Source: Stomorhina lunata
Lineage: Eukaryota; Arthropoda; Insecta; Diptera; Rhiniidae
Reading direction: 5' to 3'
NCBI GenBank assembly: GCA_933228675.1
Contig: OW121741.1
Location: forward strand, 79,894,040-79,958,039
DNA: 64,000 bases
Positions within the stretch are counted from its first letter, which is position 1, and every line of letters begins with the position of its first letter. This document shows positions 54,012 to 64,000 of the stretch, piece by piece. A model generated the notes under the pieces. That model made no database searches, was not told the origin of the DNA, and saw nothing but the letters and a program-made list of their open reading frames with translations. The position numbers and the translations under genes are program-made.

Positions 54012-57000
54012 TGGTAATGAAGACAAAGATTTTTGTTTTGATAAGTTTTTGTTTATTCTTTTACGCTAATGCATTTGAAAAATTTTTTATCGCAAAATTT
54101 TTCTATAGAAACATTTTTTTATCGCAAAATTTTTCTATAGAAAAATTTTTTTATCGCAAAATTTTTCTTTAGAAAAATTTTTTTATAGCAAAATTTTTCT
54201 TTAGAAAAATTTTCTTATCGCAAAATTTTTCTATAGAAAATTTTTTTAACGCAAAATTTTTCCAAAGACAAATTTTCTTAACGCAAAAGTTTTCTATAAA
54301 AAAAAGTTTTCTATAGAAAATTTTAACGAAAATTTTTCTATAGGATAATTTTCGTTAAAAAAATTTTTCTATAGAAAAATTTTCGTTAAAAAAATTTTTC
54401 TATAGAAAAATTTTCGTTAAAAAAATTTTTCTATAAAAAAGTTTTCGTCAAAAAAATTTTTTTATAGAAAAATTTTCGTTAAAAAAAATTTTCTATAGAA
54501 AAATTTTCGTTAAAAAAAATTTTCTATAGAAAAATTATCGTTAAAAAAATTTTTCTATAGAAAAATTTTCGTTAAAAAAATTTTTCTATAGAAAAATTTG
54601 AGTTAAAAAAATTTTTCTATAGAAAAATTTGAGTTAAAAAAATTTTTCTATAGAAAAATTTGAGTTAAAAAAATTTTTCTATAGAAAAATTTTCGTTAAA
54701 AAAATTTTTCTATAGAAAAATTTTCGTTAAAAAAATTTTTCTATAGAAAAATTTTCGTTAAAAAAATTTTTCTATAGAAAAATTTGAGTTAAAAAAATTT
54801 TTCTATAGAAAAATTTTCGTTAAAAAAATTTTTCTATAAAAAAGTTTTCGTCAAAAAAATTTTTTTATAGAAAAATTTTCGTTAAAAAAAATTTTCTATA
54901 GAAAAATTTTCGTTAAAAAAAATTTTCTATAGAAAAATTATCGTTAAAAAAATTTTTCTATAGAAAAATTTTCGTTAAAAAAATTTTTCTATAGAAAAAT
55001 TTGAGTTAAAAAAATTTTTCTATAGAAAAATTTGAGTTAAAAAAATTTTTCTATAGAAAAATTTGAGTTAAAAAAATTTTTCTATAGAAAAATTTTCGTT
55101 AAAAAAATTTTTCTATAGAAAAATTTTCGTTAAAAAAGTTTTTGAGTTAAAAAAATTTTTCTATAGAAAAATTTTCGTTAAAAAAATTTTTGTATAGAAA
55201 AATTTTCGTTAAAAAAACTTTTTAGAAAAACTTTTTTAACAAAAATTTTTCTATAGAAAAATTTTTTTAACGAAAATTTTTCTATAGAAAAATTTTTTTA
55301 ACGAAAATTTTTCTATAGAAAAATTTTTTTAACGAAAATTTTTCTATAGAAAAATTTTTTTAACGAAAATTTTTCTATAGAAAAATTTTTTTAACGAAAA
55401 TTTTTCTATAGAAAAATTTTTTTAACGAAAATTTTTCTATAGAAAAATTTTTTTAACTCAAATTTTTCTTTAGAAAAATTTTTTTAACGAAAATTTTTCT
55501 ATAGAAAAATTTTTTTAACGATAATTTTTCTATAGAAAATTTTTTTTAACAAAAATTTTTCTATAGAAAATTTTTTTTAACGAAAATTTTTCTATAAAAA
55601 AATTTTTTTGACGAAAATTTTTTTATAGAAAAATTTTTTTAACGAAAATTTTTCTATAGAAAAATTTTTTTAACGAAAATTTTTCTATAGAAAAATTTTT
55701 TTAACGAAAATTTTTCTATAGAAAAATTTTTTTAACGAAAATTTTTCTATAGAAAAATTTTTTAACGAAAATTTTTCTATAGAAAAATTTTTTTACGAAA
55801 ATTTTTCTATAGTAAAATTATTTTAACGAAAATTTTTCTATAGTAAAATTATTTTAACGAAAATTTTTCTATAGAAAAATTTTTTTAACGAAAATTTTTC
55901 TATAGAAAAATTTTTTTATCGCAAAATTTTTCTATAGAAAAATTTTTTTATCGCAAAATTTTTCTATAGAAACATTTTTTTAACGCAAAATTTTTCTATA
56001 GAAATTTTTTTTATCGCAAAATTTTTCTATAGAAATTTTTTTTATCGCAAAATTTTTCTATAGAAAAATTTTTTTATCCCACAATTTTTCTATAGAAAAA
56101 TTTTTTATCGCAAAATTTTTCTCTAGAAAAATTTTTTTTTCGCGAAATTTTTCTATAGAAAAATTTTTTTATCGCAAAATTTTTCTATAGAAAATTTTTT
56201 TTTTCGCGAAATTTTTCTATAGAAAAATTTGTTTATCGCAAAATTTTTCTATAGAAAAATTTTTTTGTCTCAAAATTTTTCGAAAGAAATTAATTTTTAG
56301 TTGAACCAAGAATTTATGTTAAGAGGTTGTGGGTTCGAATCCGGGCTCAGGTTCATATCATAAATTTTTATTTTTTATTTTTAATAATTTTTTTTATGAT
56401 TTTTAAATTAGATTAATAATTTTTTAAGAATACTGAAAAAACTATGTGACACTTAGCAGTGTGGAATGCTGCATTTTCTGTCCCGCTATGGACTTCATCA
56501 GGACACTGTGTCACCAACTGTTAGATGCCAGTAGTTAAGATCATCTATTTAACTGAATTCTTAAGCGAAATTGAAAACGAGAATTATATTAACACTCATT
56601 TCCATTTCACCTATGACCATATGATCGATTCAGTTAGACGAACTTATCCACCATAGTTTTTTCCTTTATGTTTTGTATACCTATCCTTTATTAATCTACA
56701 TTTACTTTGTACTTTAACAAACTGTCAGCTGGTAATGAAGACAAAGATTTTTGTTTTGATAAGTTTTTGTTTATTCTTTTACGCTAATGCATTTGAAAAA
56801 TTTTTTATCGCAAAATTTTTCTATAGAAACATTTTTTTATCGCAAAATTTTTCTATAGAAAAATTTTTTTATCGCAAAATTTTTCTTTAGAAAAATTTTT
56901 TTATAGCAAAATTTTTCTTTAGAAAAATTTTCTTATCGCAAAATTTTTCTATAGAAAATTTTTTTAACGCAAAATTTTTCCAAAGACAAATTTTCTTAAC

Positions 57001-59114
57001 GCAAAAGTTTTCTATAAAAAAAAGTTTTCTATAGAAAATTTTAACGAAAATTTTTCTATAGGATAATTTTCGTTAAAAAAATTTTTCTATAGAAAAATTT
57101 TCGTTAAAAAAATTTTTCTATAGAAAAATTTTCGTTAAAAAAATTTTTCTATAGAAAAATTTTCGTTAAAAAAATTTTTCTATAAAAAAGTTTTCGTCAA
57201 AAAAATTTTTTTATAGAAAAATTTTCGTTAAAAAAAATTTTCTATAGAAAAATTTTCGTTAAAAAAAATTTTCTATAGAAAAATTATCGTTAAAAAAATT
57301 TTTCTATAGAAAAATTTTCGTTAAAAAAATTTTTCTATAGAAAAATTTGAGTTAAAAAAATTTTTCTATAGAAAAATTTGAGTTAAAAAAATTTTTCTAT
57401 AGAAAAATTTGAGATAAAAAAATTTTTCTATAGAAAAATTTTTTTAACGAAAATTTTTCTTTAGAAAAATTTTTTTATAGCAAAATTTTTCTTTAGAAAA
57501 ATTTTCTTATCGCAAAATTTTTCTATAGAAAATTTTTTTAACGCAAAATTTTTCCAAAGACAAATTTTCTTAACGCAAAAGTTTTCTATAAAAAAAAGTT
57601 TTCTATAGAAAATTTTAACGAAAATTTTTCTATAGGATAATTTTCGTTAAAAAAATTTTTCTATAGAAAAATTTTCGTTAAAAAAATTTTTCTATAGAAA
57701 AATTTTCGTTAAAAAAATTTTTCTATAGAAAAATTTTCGTTAAAAAAATTTTTCTATAAAAAAGTTTTCGTCAAAAAAATTTTTTTATAGAAAAATTTTC
57801 GTTAAAAAAAATTTTCTATAGAAAAATTTTCGTTAAAAAAAATTTTCTATAGAAAAATTATCGTTAAAAAAATTTTTCTATAGAAAAATTTTCGTTAAAA
57901 AAATTTTTCTATAGAAAAATTTGAGTTAAAAAAATTTTTCTATAGAAAAATTTGAGTTAAAAAAATTTTTCTATAGAAAAATTTGAGATAAAAAAATTTT
58001 TCTATAGAAAAATTTTTTTAACGAAAATTTTTCTATAGAAAAATTTTTTTAACGATAATTTTTCTATAGAAAATTTTTTTTAACGAAAATTTTTCTATAG
58101 AAAATTTTTTTTAACGAAAATTTTTCTATAGAAAAATTTTTTTGACGAAAATTTTTCTATAAAAAAATTTTTTTGACGAAAATTTTTTTATAGAAAAATT
58201 TTTTTAACGAAAATTTTTCTATAGAAAAATTTTTTTAACGAAAATTTTTCTATAGAAAAATTTTTTTAACGAAAATTTTTCTATAGAAAAATTTTTTTAA
58301 CGAAAATTTTTCTATAGAAAAATTTTTTTAACGAAAATTTTTCTATAGAAAAATTTTTTTAACGAAAATTTTTCTATAGAAAAATTTTTTTAACGAAAAT
58401 TTTTCTATAGAAAAATTTTTTTAACGAAAATTTTTCTATAGAAAAATTTTTTTAACGAAAATTTTTCTATAGAAAAATTTTTTTAACGAAAATTTTTCTA
58501 TAGAAAAATTTTTTAACGAAAATTTTTCTATAGAAAAATTTTTTTACGAAAATTTTTCTATAGTAAAATTATTTTAACGAAAATTTTTCTATAGTAAAAT
58601 TATTTTAACGAAAATTTTTCTATAGAAAAATTTTTTTAACGAAAATTTTTCTATAGAAAAATTTTTTTATCGCAAAATTTTTCTATAGAAAAATTTTTTT
58701 ATCGCAAAATTTTTCTATAGAAACTTTTTTTTAACGCAAAATTTTTCTATAGAAATTTTTTTTATCGCAAAATTTTTCTATAGAAATTTTTTTTATCGCA
58801 AAATTTTTCTATAGAAAAATTTTTTTATCGCACAATTTTTCTATAGAAAAATTTTTTATCGCAAAATTTTTCTCTAGAAAAATTTTTTTATCGCAAAATT
58901 TTTCTATAGAAAAATTTTTTTATCGCAAAATTTTTCTATAGAAAATTTTTTTTTTCGCGAAATTTTTCTATAGAAAAATTTGTTTATCGCAAAATTTTTC
59001 TATAGAAAAATTTTTTTATCGCAAAATTTTTCTATAGAAAAATTTTTTTATCGCAAAATTTTTCTATAGAAAAATTTTTTTGTCTCAAAATTTTTCGAAA
59101 GAAATTAATTTTTA
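53581..59114. repeat. higher-order tandem repeat, ~2.7-2.8 kb period
   Basis: The unique module beginning GTTGAACCAAGAATTTATG recurs at 53581, 56300 and 59115, spacing 2719 and 2815 bp. Between modules each unit has 'aatgcatttgaaaaattt', CGTT-type arrays, an orientation switch, reverse arrays, and GCGAT-type arrays. Every unit is therefore itself a foldback. A partial extra copy of the left section (57430-57650) repeats 56880-57110. Confidence 0.85.
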
Positions 59115-60120
59115 GTTGAACCAAGAATTTATGTTAAGAGGTTGTGGGTTCGAATCCGGGCTCAGGTTCATATCATAAATTTTTATTTTTTATTTTTAAT
59201 AATTTTTTTTATGATTTTTAAATTAGATTAATAATTTTTTAAGAATACTGAAAAAACTATGTGACACTTAGCAGTGTGGAATGCTGCATTTTCTGTCCCG
59301 CTATGGACTTCATCAGGACACTGTGTCACCAACTGTTAGATGCCAGTAGTTAAGATCATCTATTTAACTGAATTCTTAAGCGAAATTGAAAACGAGAATT
59401 ATATTAACACTCATTTCCATTTCACCTATGACCATATGATCGATTCAGTTAGACGAACTTATCCACCATAGTTTTTTCCTTTATGTTTTGTATACCTATC
59501 CTTTATTAATCTACATTTACTTTGTACTTTAACAAACTGTCAGCTGGTAATGAAGACAAAGATTTTTGTTTTGACAAGTTTTTGTTTATTCTTTTACGCT
59601 AATGCATTTGAAAAATTTTTTATCGCAAAATTTTTCTATAGAAACATTTTTTTATCGCAAAATTTTTCTATAGAAAAATTTTTTTATCGCAAAATTTTTC
59701 TTTAGAAAAATTTTTTTATCGCAAATTTTAGAAAAATTTTTTTATCGCAAAATTTTTCTATAGAAAATTTTTTTATCGCAAAATTTTTCTATAGAAAAAT
59801 TTTTTTATCGCAAAATTTTTCTTTAGAAAAATTTTTTTATAGCAAAATTTTTCTTTAGAAAAATTTTCTTATCGCAAAATTTTTCTATAGAAAATTTTTT
59901 TAACGCAAAATTTTTCCAAAGACAAATTTTCTTAACGCAAAAGTTTTCTATAAAAAAAAGTTTTCTATAGAAAATTTTAACGAAAATTTTTCTATAGGAT
60001 AATTTTTCTATTGAAATTTTTTTTACGAAAATTTTTCTATAGAAAATTTTAAAGAAAATTTTTCTATTTTTCAATAGAAAAATTTTTTTAACCAAAATTA
60101 CTTAATTTTCTAGGGAAATT
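59115..60120. mobile_element. last module and array end of the palindromic cluster
   Basis: The third unique module (59115-59560) is followed by 'aatgcatttgaaaaattt' and mixed 31-bp units that decay after about 60000, ending near 'taaccaaaattacttaattttc'. No matching terminus to 50541 is present at this outer edge, so the cluster is not bounded by simple inverted ends. Confidence 0.7.
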
Positions 60121-61305
60121 TTTTTAAACGGTCTATACCGATTTTACTTTATTTTATATTTTTAAAATGAAAAAGTTCCTTTACATTTTCAGATATTTCA
60201 TAACGAAAACTATTTTCTTATTAGATTTTCTTAATTTAAATTTTAGAAAAAAAAAAAGATATTTTTGTTTTGTATGTCAGTTGTGGAAATGACATAAACA
60301 TTTCATTTATATGAAAATTATTTAATTTTTGTATGTAAATATGGCAACAAGATAGAACCACAAACTGGAATTTAGAAGAATCCTTTCAAAAAAAAGGACA
60401 TTTTATAAGATGAACTTCCGTTTCCGTTACAAATAAAAGAACAAAAAATGCAGCATTTGCAAAAAAACAAAAACACACACACATACCAAACTTAAAAGGA
60501 ATAAAAACAACTTCTAAAAATAAAATACAGTAGATAATGGATATACATAACAACATTTCATATAAGAACAAAGAAAAAAAAACTTTTTGCTTAAGTGTAT
60601 TGCACTAGAATCTTAATTTATTATTGTAATAAACAGTTTTTTTTTTATAAGATCAAAAAATATCCGTGAAGACAACCTTTCCTTGACACGTTTCGTTGGT
60701 TGTTTAGGGCATCATCATTAGGCGGAGTGTCCTAATTCTTGACAGATTGTAAAAAAATTGTAATCCTAGTGCAAAACTTATATATAAATATTCAATTTAA
60801 TGTTTGTTATTCCATATTTTTTTAAAAAAAGTCGTATTGGGATTTTTTTTTTCTAAATTATATTAAGTTTCTTATATCCATCAACTAATGTACCTGAAAA
60901 TTTAAATTCAAATAACATTGTGTTTATATGAAAATCTTTCTATGGTCCTTCTGTTATTTAGTTATATCCTATCACTTTTGACTTGTTGAGTTATGTGTTT
61001 TTTTTTTTCTGGAAAGTCTCCCATGGATGCATTGTTTTTGGTCATACTTTTTTCCATTTCTAAAAATGAAAGTTAATAGCATGGAGCCTAGTCTGAGTAC
61101 AAGATTATAGACTGCGTACAAGTCTCTACAGTTTTGTCAAAAGGTTAAGGGTGCACAAATTTGAGGTTAGGGAGTAAATTATCTGATGACGAACAAAGTA
61201 ATAATTTAGAAAATTTACTATTAAAATGGCTAACACTTGACTGTGTCACTTCGTAAATTTAAGCTTCGTTATCAGGCTTCTTTTGATACTGCTGTACTCA
61301 GTTTT
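60121..61305. other. AT-rich sequence, no gene seen
   Basis: No domain or repeat family is recognised. Open frames here are short and have no conserved text. Confidence 0.4.
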
Positions 61306-61309
61306 CAAT

Positions 61310-61674
61310 TTTGGATCAATTACACTGCTCTGCAAAAATTCATTTTCTGTCTTTCCTTTTAATAAAACTATGCGGACTATATGGATCTTGATGCGCTGAA
61401 CTCAGATCCGTTGTCGGTTTTTTTCCATCAGATCTGGATTTTTTTTATGGGCGTGGCAAATTTTTCTCCACTTGAAGATGCATAACAAAATTGCATTTAT
61501 TTGAGTCTAATATAATTTTTCTGTATCTCTTATCGTTTTAGAGTTATTTAGAAATTAATGGAGAAAAAATTTTTTTTCGTGCGAAATTCGTAATTTTTTT
61601 CAGGTTAAAAATGTAATTAAAAAAAAACATAAAGTAAAATTTTAACATTTTAAACATTTTTCTAAGAGCTACAT
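61310..61674 (+). repeat. palindrome arm, left
   Basis: 'actatatggatcttgatgcg', 'tcagatccgttgtcgg', 'tgggcgtggcaaatttttct' and 'aacatttttctaagagctac' are repeated in reverse order and complement at 62459-62770. An additional partial copy of the outer part is at 62830-62960. Confidence 0.75.
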
Positions 61675-62247
61675 TAGAGCGGTTCGCCTTCCATACAAAA
61701 AAAAAAAAAAAGTTATGTCACCCACCCCCTAGGATTAAAGATAATGTTAAAACAATTCCAAAAAATATTTTTTTATTTTTTTATTACGCCTACAAATACC
61801 GCCCTTTTACTATTTTGTTCACTGTGTCGCCATTTTATATCCGATCATAACATTTTATATATCGGTGTTCGCGGCTCTGTAAGGGCTACATTTCTCTCTT
61901 TGATAGTTTTTTACTACCACGTCAATTTATAGTCATAACTTTTAAAAACTAGATTTTTACTCGATTTGATTAGGGTGGGTACGACTCGAATTTTAAAAAG
62001 TAATGACTAGAAATTGACGAGTTTGTAAAAAACTATCAAAGAGAGAAATGTAGCCCTTACAGAGCCCTGAAAATCGATATATAAAATGTTATGATCGGAT
62101 TTAAGATGGCGACACCGTGAACAAAACAGTAAAAGGGCGGTATTTGTAGGCGTGGTAAAAAAATAAAAAAATATTTTTTGGAATTGTTTTAACATTGTCT
62201 TTAATCCTAGTGGGTGACCGACTCAACTTTTTTTTCGAACCACTCTA
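61675..62247. mobile_element. hAT-type MITE, TAGAG-ended foldback, copy 2
   Basis: Ends TAGAGCGGTTCG and CGAACCACTCTA with a perfect 8-bp direct repeat AGCTACAT on both sides (61667-61674 and 62248-62255). The partner arm of the palindrome has a single AGCTACAT (62459-62466, minus), the pre-insertion site. The element is itself an inverted repeat around about 61960. 8-bp duplication and TAGAG ends indicate hAT. Open frames inside are mirror-image artefacts. Confidence 0.85.
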
Positions 62248-62458
62248 AGCTACATATCTTAAGAATAAAATACCGCACTCATTGATGATATAAGGTGCTT
62301 TAGTACTTATGGCGCACCCTCTGACGACAGCCTAATTGATGTTTTGTTTGATGTATGTCACATATTTCATTAATACTGGGTACCTGCGGTAAATTGGTAA
62401 TAAAATTCACATTTTTAAACCGATTTTTATGGTTTATAGCTTATTTTATTCTTAAAAT

Positions 62459-62960
62459 ATGTAGCTCTTAGAAAAATGTTTAAAATGTTAAAATTTTACT
62501 TTATGTTTTTTTTAATTACATTTTTAACCTGAAAAAAAATTACGAATTTCGCACGAATTTTCTCCATTAATTTCTAAATAACTCCAAAACGATAAGAGAT
62601 ACAGAAAAATGATATTGGACTAATGCAATTTTGTTATGCATCTTCAATTTAAGGGGAAAAATTTGCCACGCCCATAAAAAAATCCAGATCTTATGGAATA
62701 AAACCGACAACGGATCTGAGTTTAGCGCATCAAAATCCATGTAGTCAACATAGTTCTTCAAGTCAAATTTTGAAAATCGGGTGAGTCGTTCTCGAGTTAG
62801 GACGAAATAGGTCTCCGAACCTGACTAAATTAAGGGGAAAAATTTGCCACGCCCATAAAAAAATCCAGATCTGATGGAAAAAAACCGACAACGGATCTGA
62901 TTTCAGCGCATCAAGATCCATATAGTCCGCATAGTTTTATTAAAAGGAGGATTTGGCTGC
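62459..62960 (-). repeat. palindrome arm, right, with duplicated outer part
   Basis: Reverse complement of 61310-61674. The phrase 'aaatttgccacgcccataaaaaaatcc' occurs twice (62660 and 62840), so the arm's outer portion was re-duplicated in tandem. Confidence 0.75.
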
Positions 62961-63289
62961 AGAGCAGTGTTATCTTTGTTTTGAAAATAAATTTCCAATA
63001 AACTCCAACATTGCTCACGCGTAAGTCTAAATTTTGTATCAGAATGAAACAAATATTGCCAAATTCGAATTAACTGCTTGTTCAAATTTAACCCGATGGA
63101 AGGCCCACCCCATATAATCTACTTAGTACCTGGTTGACAGAGCCTTGCTCGGAGCTTTATGATAAGCATTTTTAGGCAAATTTTAAAATTTTTTATATAT
63201 TTTATTTTATAAAGTAGTAAAATAAATTTAGAGGAAATACATTGTACAAATATTTAGTTAATTTTGAATTATTTTATTGATTTTGTCCG

Positions 63290-63880
63290 ATCAACACATA
63301 GTTTGCATAGTTTACAGTTTAACTCATTTTAAAAATTTTGGAAATTGGTCATACCAACAGAAACCTCCGTCGACTCATGCGCAAAAACTTTGCTAAAGAT
63401 TATAGCTTAATCAAATGCACAATTTATGATTTAATTCATTTTGAGTAGTTTTCAGTGGCGCCACCTGAAGTTGTTCATACCAACTAAGAAACCTTCGTCT
63501 GCTTATGCGTAACAACTTTACTTATGATTATAACATGATCAAATGCATAGTTTACGATTTAATTAATTTTGAGTAATTTTCAGTAGCGCCACCTATCGGA
63601 CTTTGGTCATACCCATAAATAAACCTTCATCGGCTTATCCGCAACAACTTTGTTAAAGATTATAGCATGATTAAATGTACAGCTTATGATTAAATCGATT
63701 TTGAGTAATTTTCATAGCATGATCAAGTGTACAGTTTACGATTTAATTAATTTTTAGTAATTTTCAGTGGCGCCACCTAACGGAAATTAGTATTACCAAA
63801 TTAAAAACCTTCGCCGGCTTATCCGCAACATCTTCGCTAAAGAGCATAACATGATCAAATTCACAGTTTACTATTCTATA
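63290..63880 (-). repeat. tandem satellite, ~125-bp unit, inverted relative to 26386-26830
   Basis: About four to five units with 'ttttcagtggcgccacct', 'gcgcaaaaactttgctaaag' and 'atgatcaaatgcatagtttacg'. One unit is internally shortened (63690-63740). The outer edge 'ttactattctataaagaaca' mirrors the left edge at 26386, so both are copies of one bounded element. Confidence 0.8.
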
Positions 63881-64000
63881 AAGAACATATATACAAACAC
63901 TCATTTGTTTAAAAGTTGTAACATTACTCATTTTTTCCCCTTTTTATCCCCTACTTTCAAAAAGCTCCGTATACATATTTGGTACTTCTTTGGTACCAAT

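Noticed and set aside
51000..59110. CRISPR-like array of short repeats
   Set aside because: The repeats are contiguous or near-contiguous without unique spacers, they change orientation, and the genome is a fly nuclear genome.
59823..60095. 90-residue Lys/Phe/Ile-rich frame
   Set aside because: Direct translation of the 31-bp palindromic unit. No start context or domain.
61744..62195. Two near-identical 62-residue frames on opposite strands
   Set aside because: They are the two arms of the hAT-type MITE, an inverted repeat, not genes.

Overview
The window is eukaryotic nuclear DNA from a higher fly (Diptera, Brachycera; the repeat types fit a calyptrate such as a blowfly or house-fly relative, but the species cannot be named from sequence alone). 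It is AT-rich, its genes have introns, and transposon relics fill most of it.

Three genes can be supported, all on the minus strand. The main one is Cullin-3 (Drosophila Cul3/guftagu), the scaffold of BTB-type ubiquitin ligases. It has eleven coding exons between 38455 and 18796, and all splice junctions and phases close into one 782-residue reading frame. Its 12-kb first intron holds a Ser/Asn-rich open exon (30259-29816) that could splice in phase to exon 2. It is a candidate alternative, possibly testis-type, first exon. The other two genes are small secreted Kunitz-type protease inhibitors (5301-5608 and 9875-10191), tandem duplicates that differ at the P1 residue. Near position 650 there is a promoter-like relic of a possible third copy.

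Layout: 0.2-3.4 kb holds a Helentron-like repeat, a hAT-like foldback element and a minus-strand LINE. 4.1-10.7 kb is the Kunitz segmental duplication with insertions younger than the duplication. 11-17.2 kb holds repeats and a second LINE split by a TA-flanked foldback transposon. 17.2-39.2 kb is Cul3, with LINE pieces, a DD37E Tc1/mariner copy, TTAA-flanked MITEs and several inverted-repeat elements in its introns. 39-44 kb holds MITEs and LINE ends. 44.2-49.1 kb is a tandem array of three Helentron-like copies. 49.3-50.5 kb holds a LINE RNase H relic and a mariner-like transposase relic. 50.5-60.1 kb is a very large head-to-head palindrome and higher-order array built from a ~31-bp unit. 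61.3-63 kb is another palindrome carrying a hAT-type MITE. 63.3-63.9 kb is an inverted copy of a ~125-bp satellite also found at 26.4 kb.

The genes do not form a pathway. The striking theme is mobile elements whose arms are head-to-head tandem repeats. At least three unrelated families show it, two of them with clear target-site duplications, and in several elements the pre-insertion site can be read from another copy.
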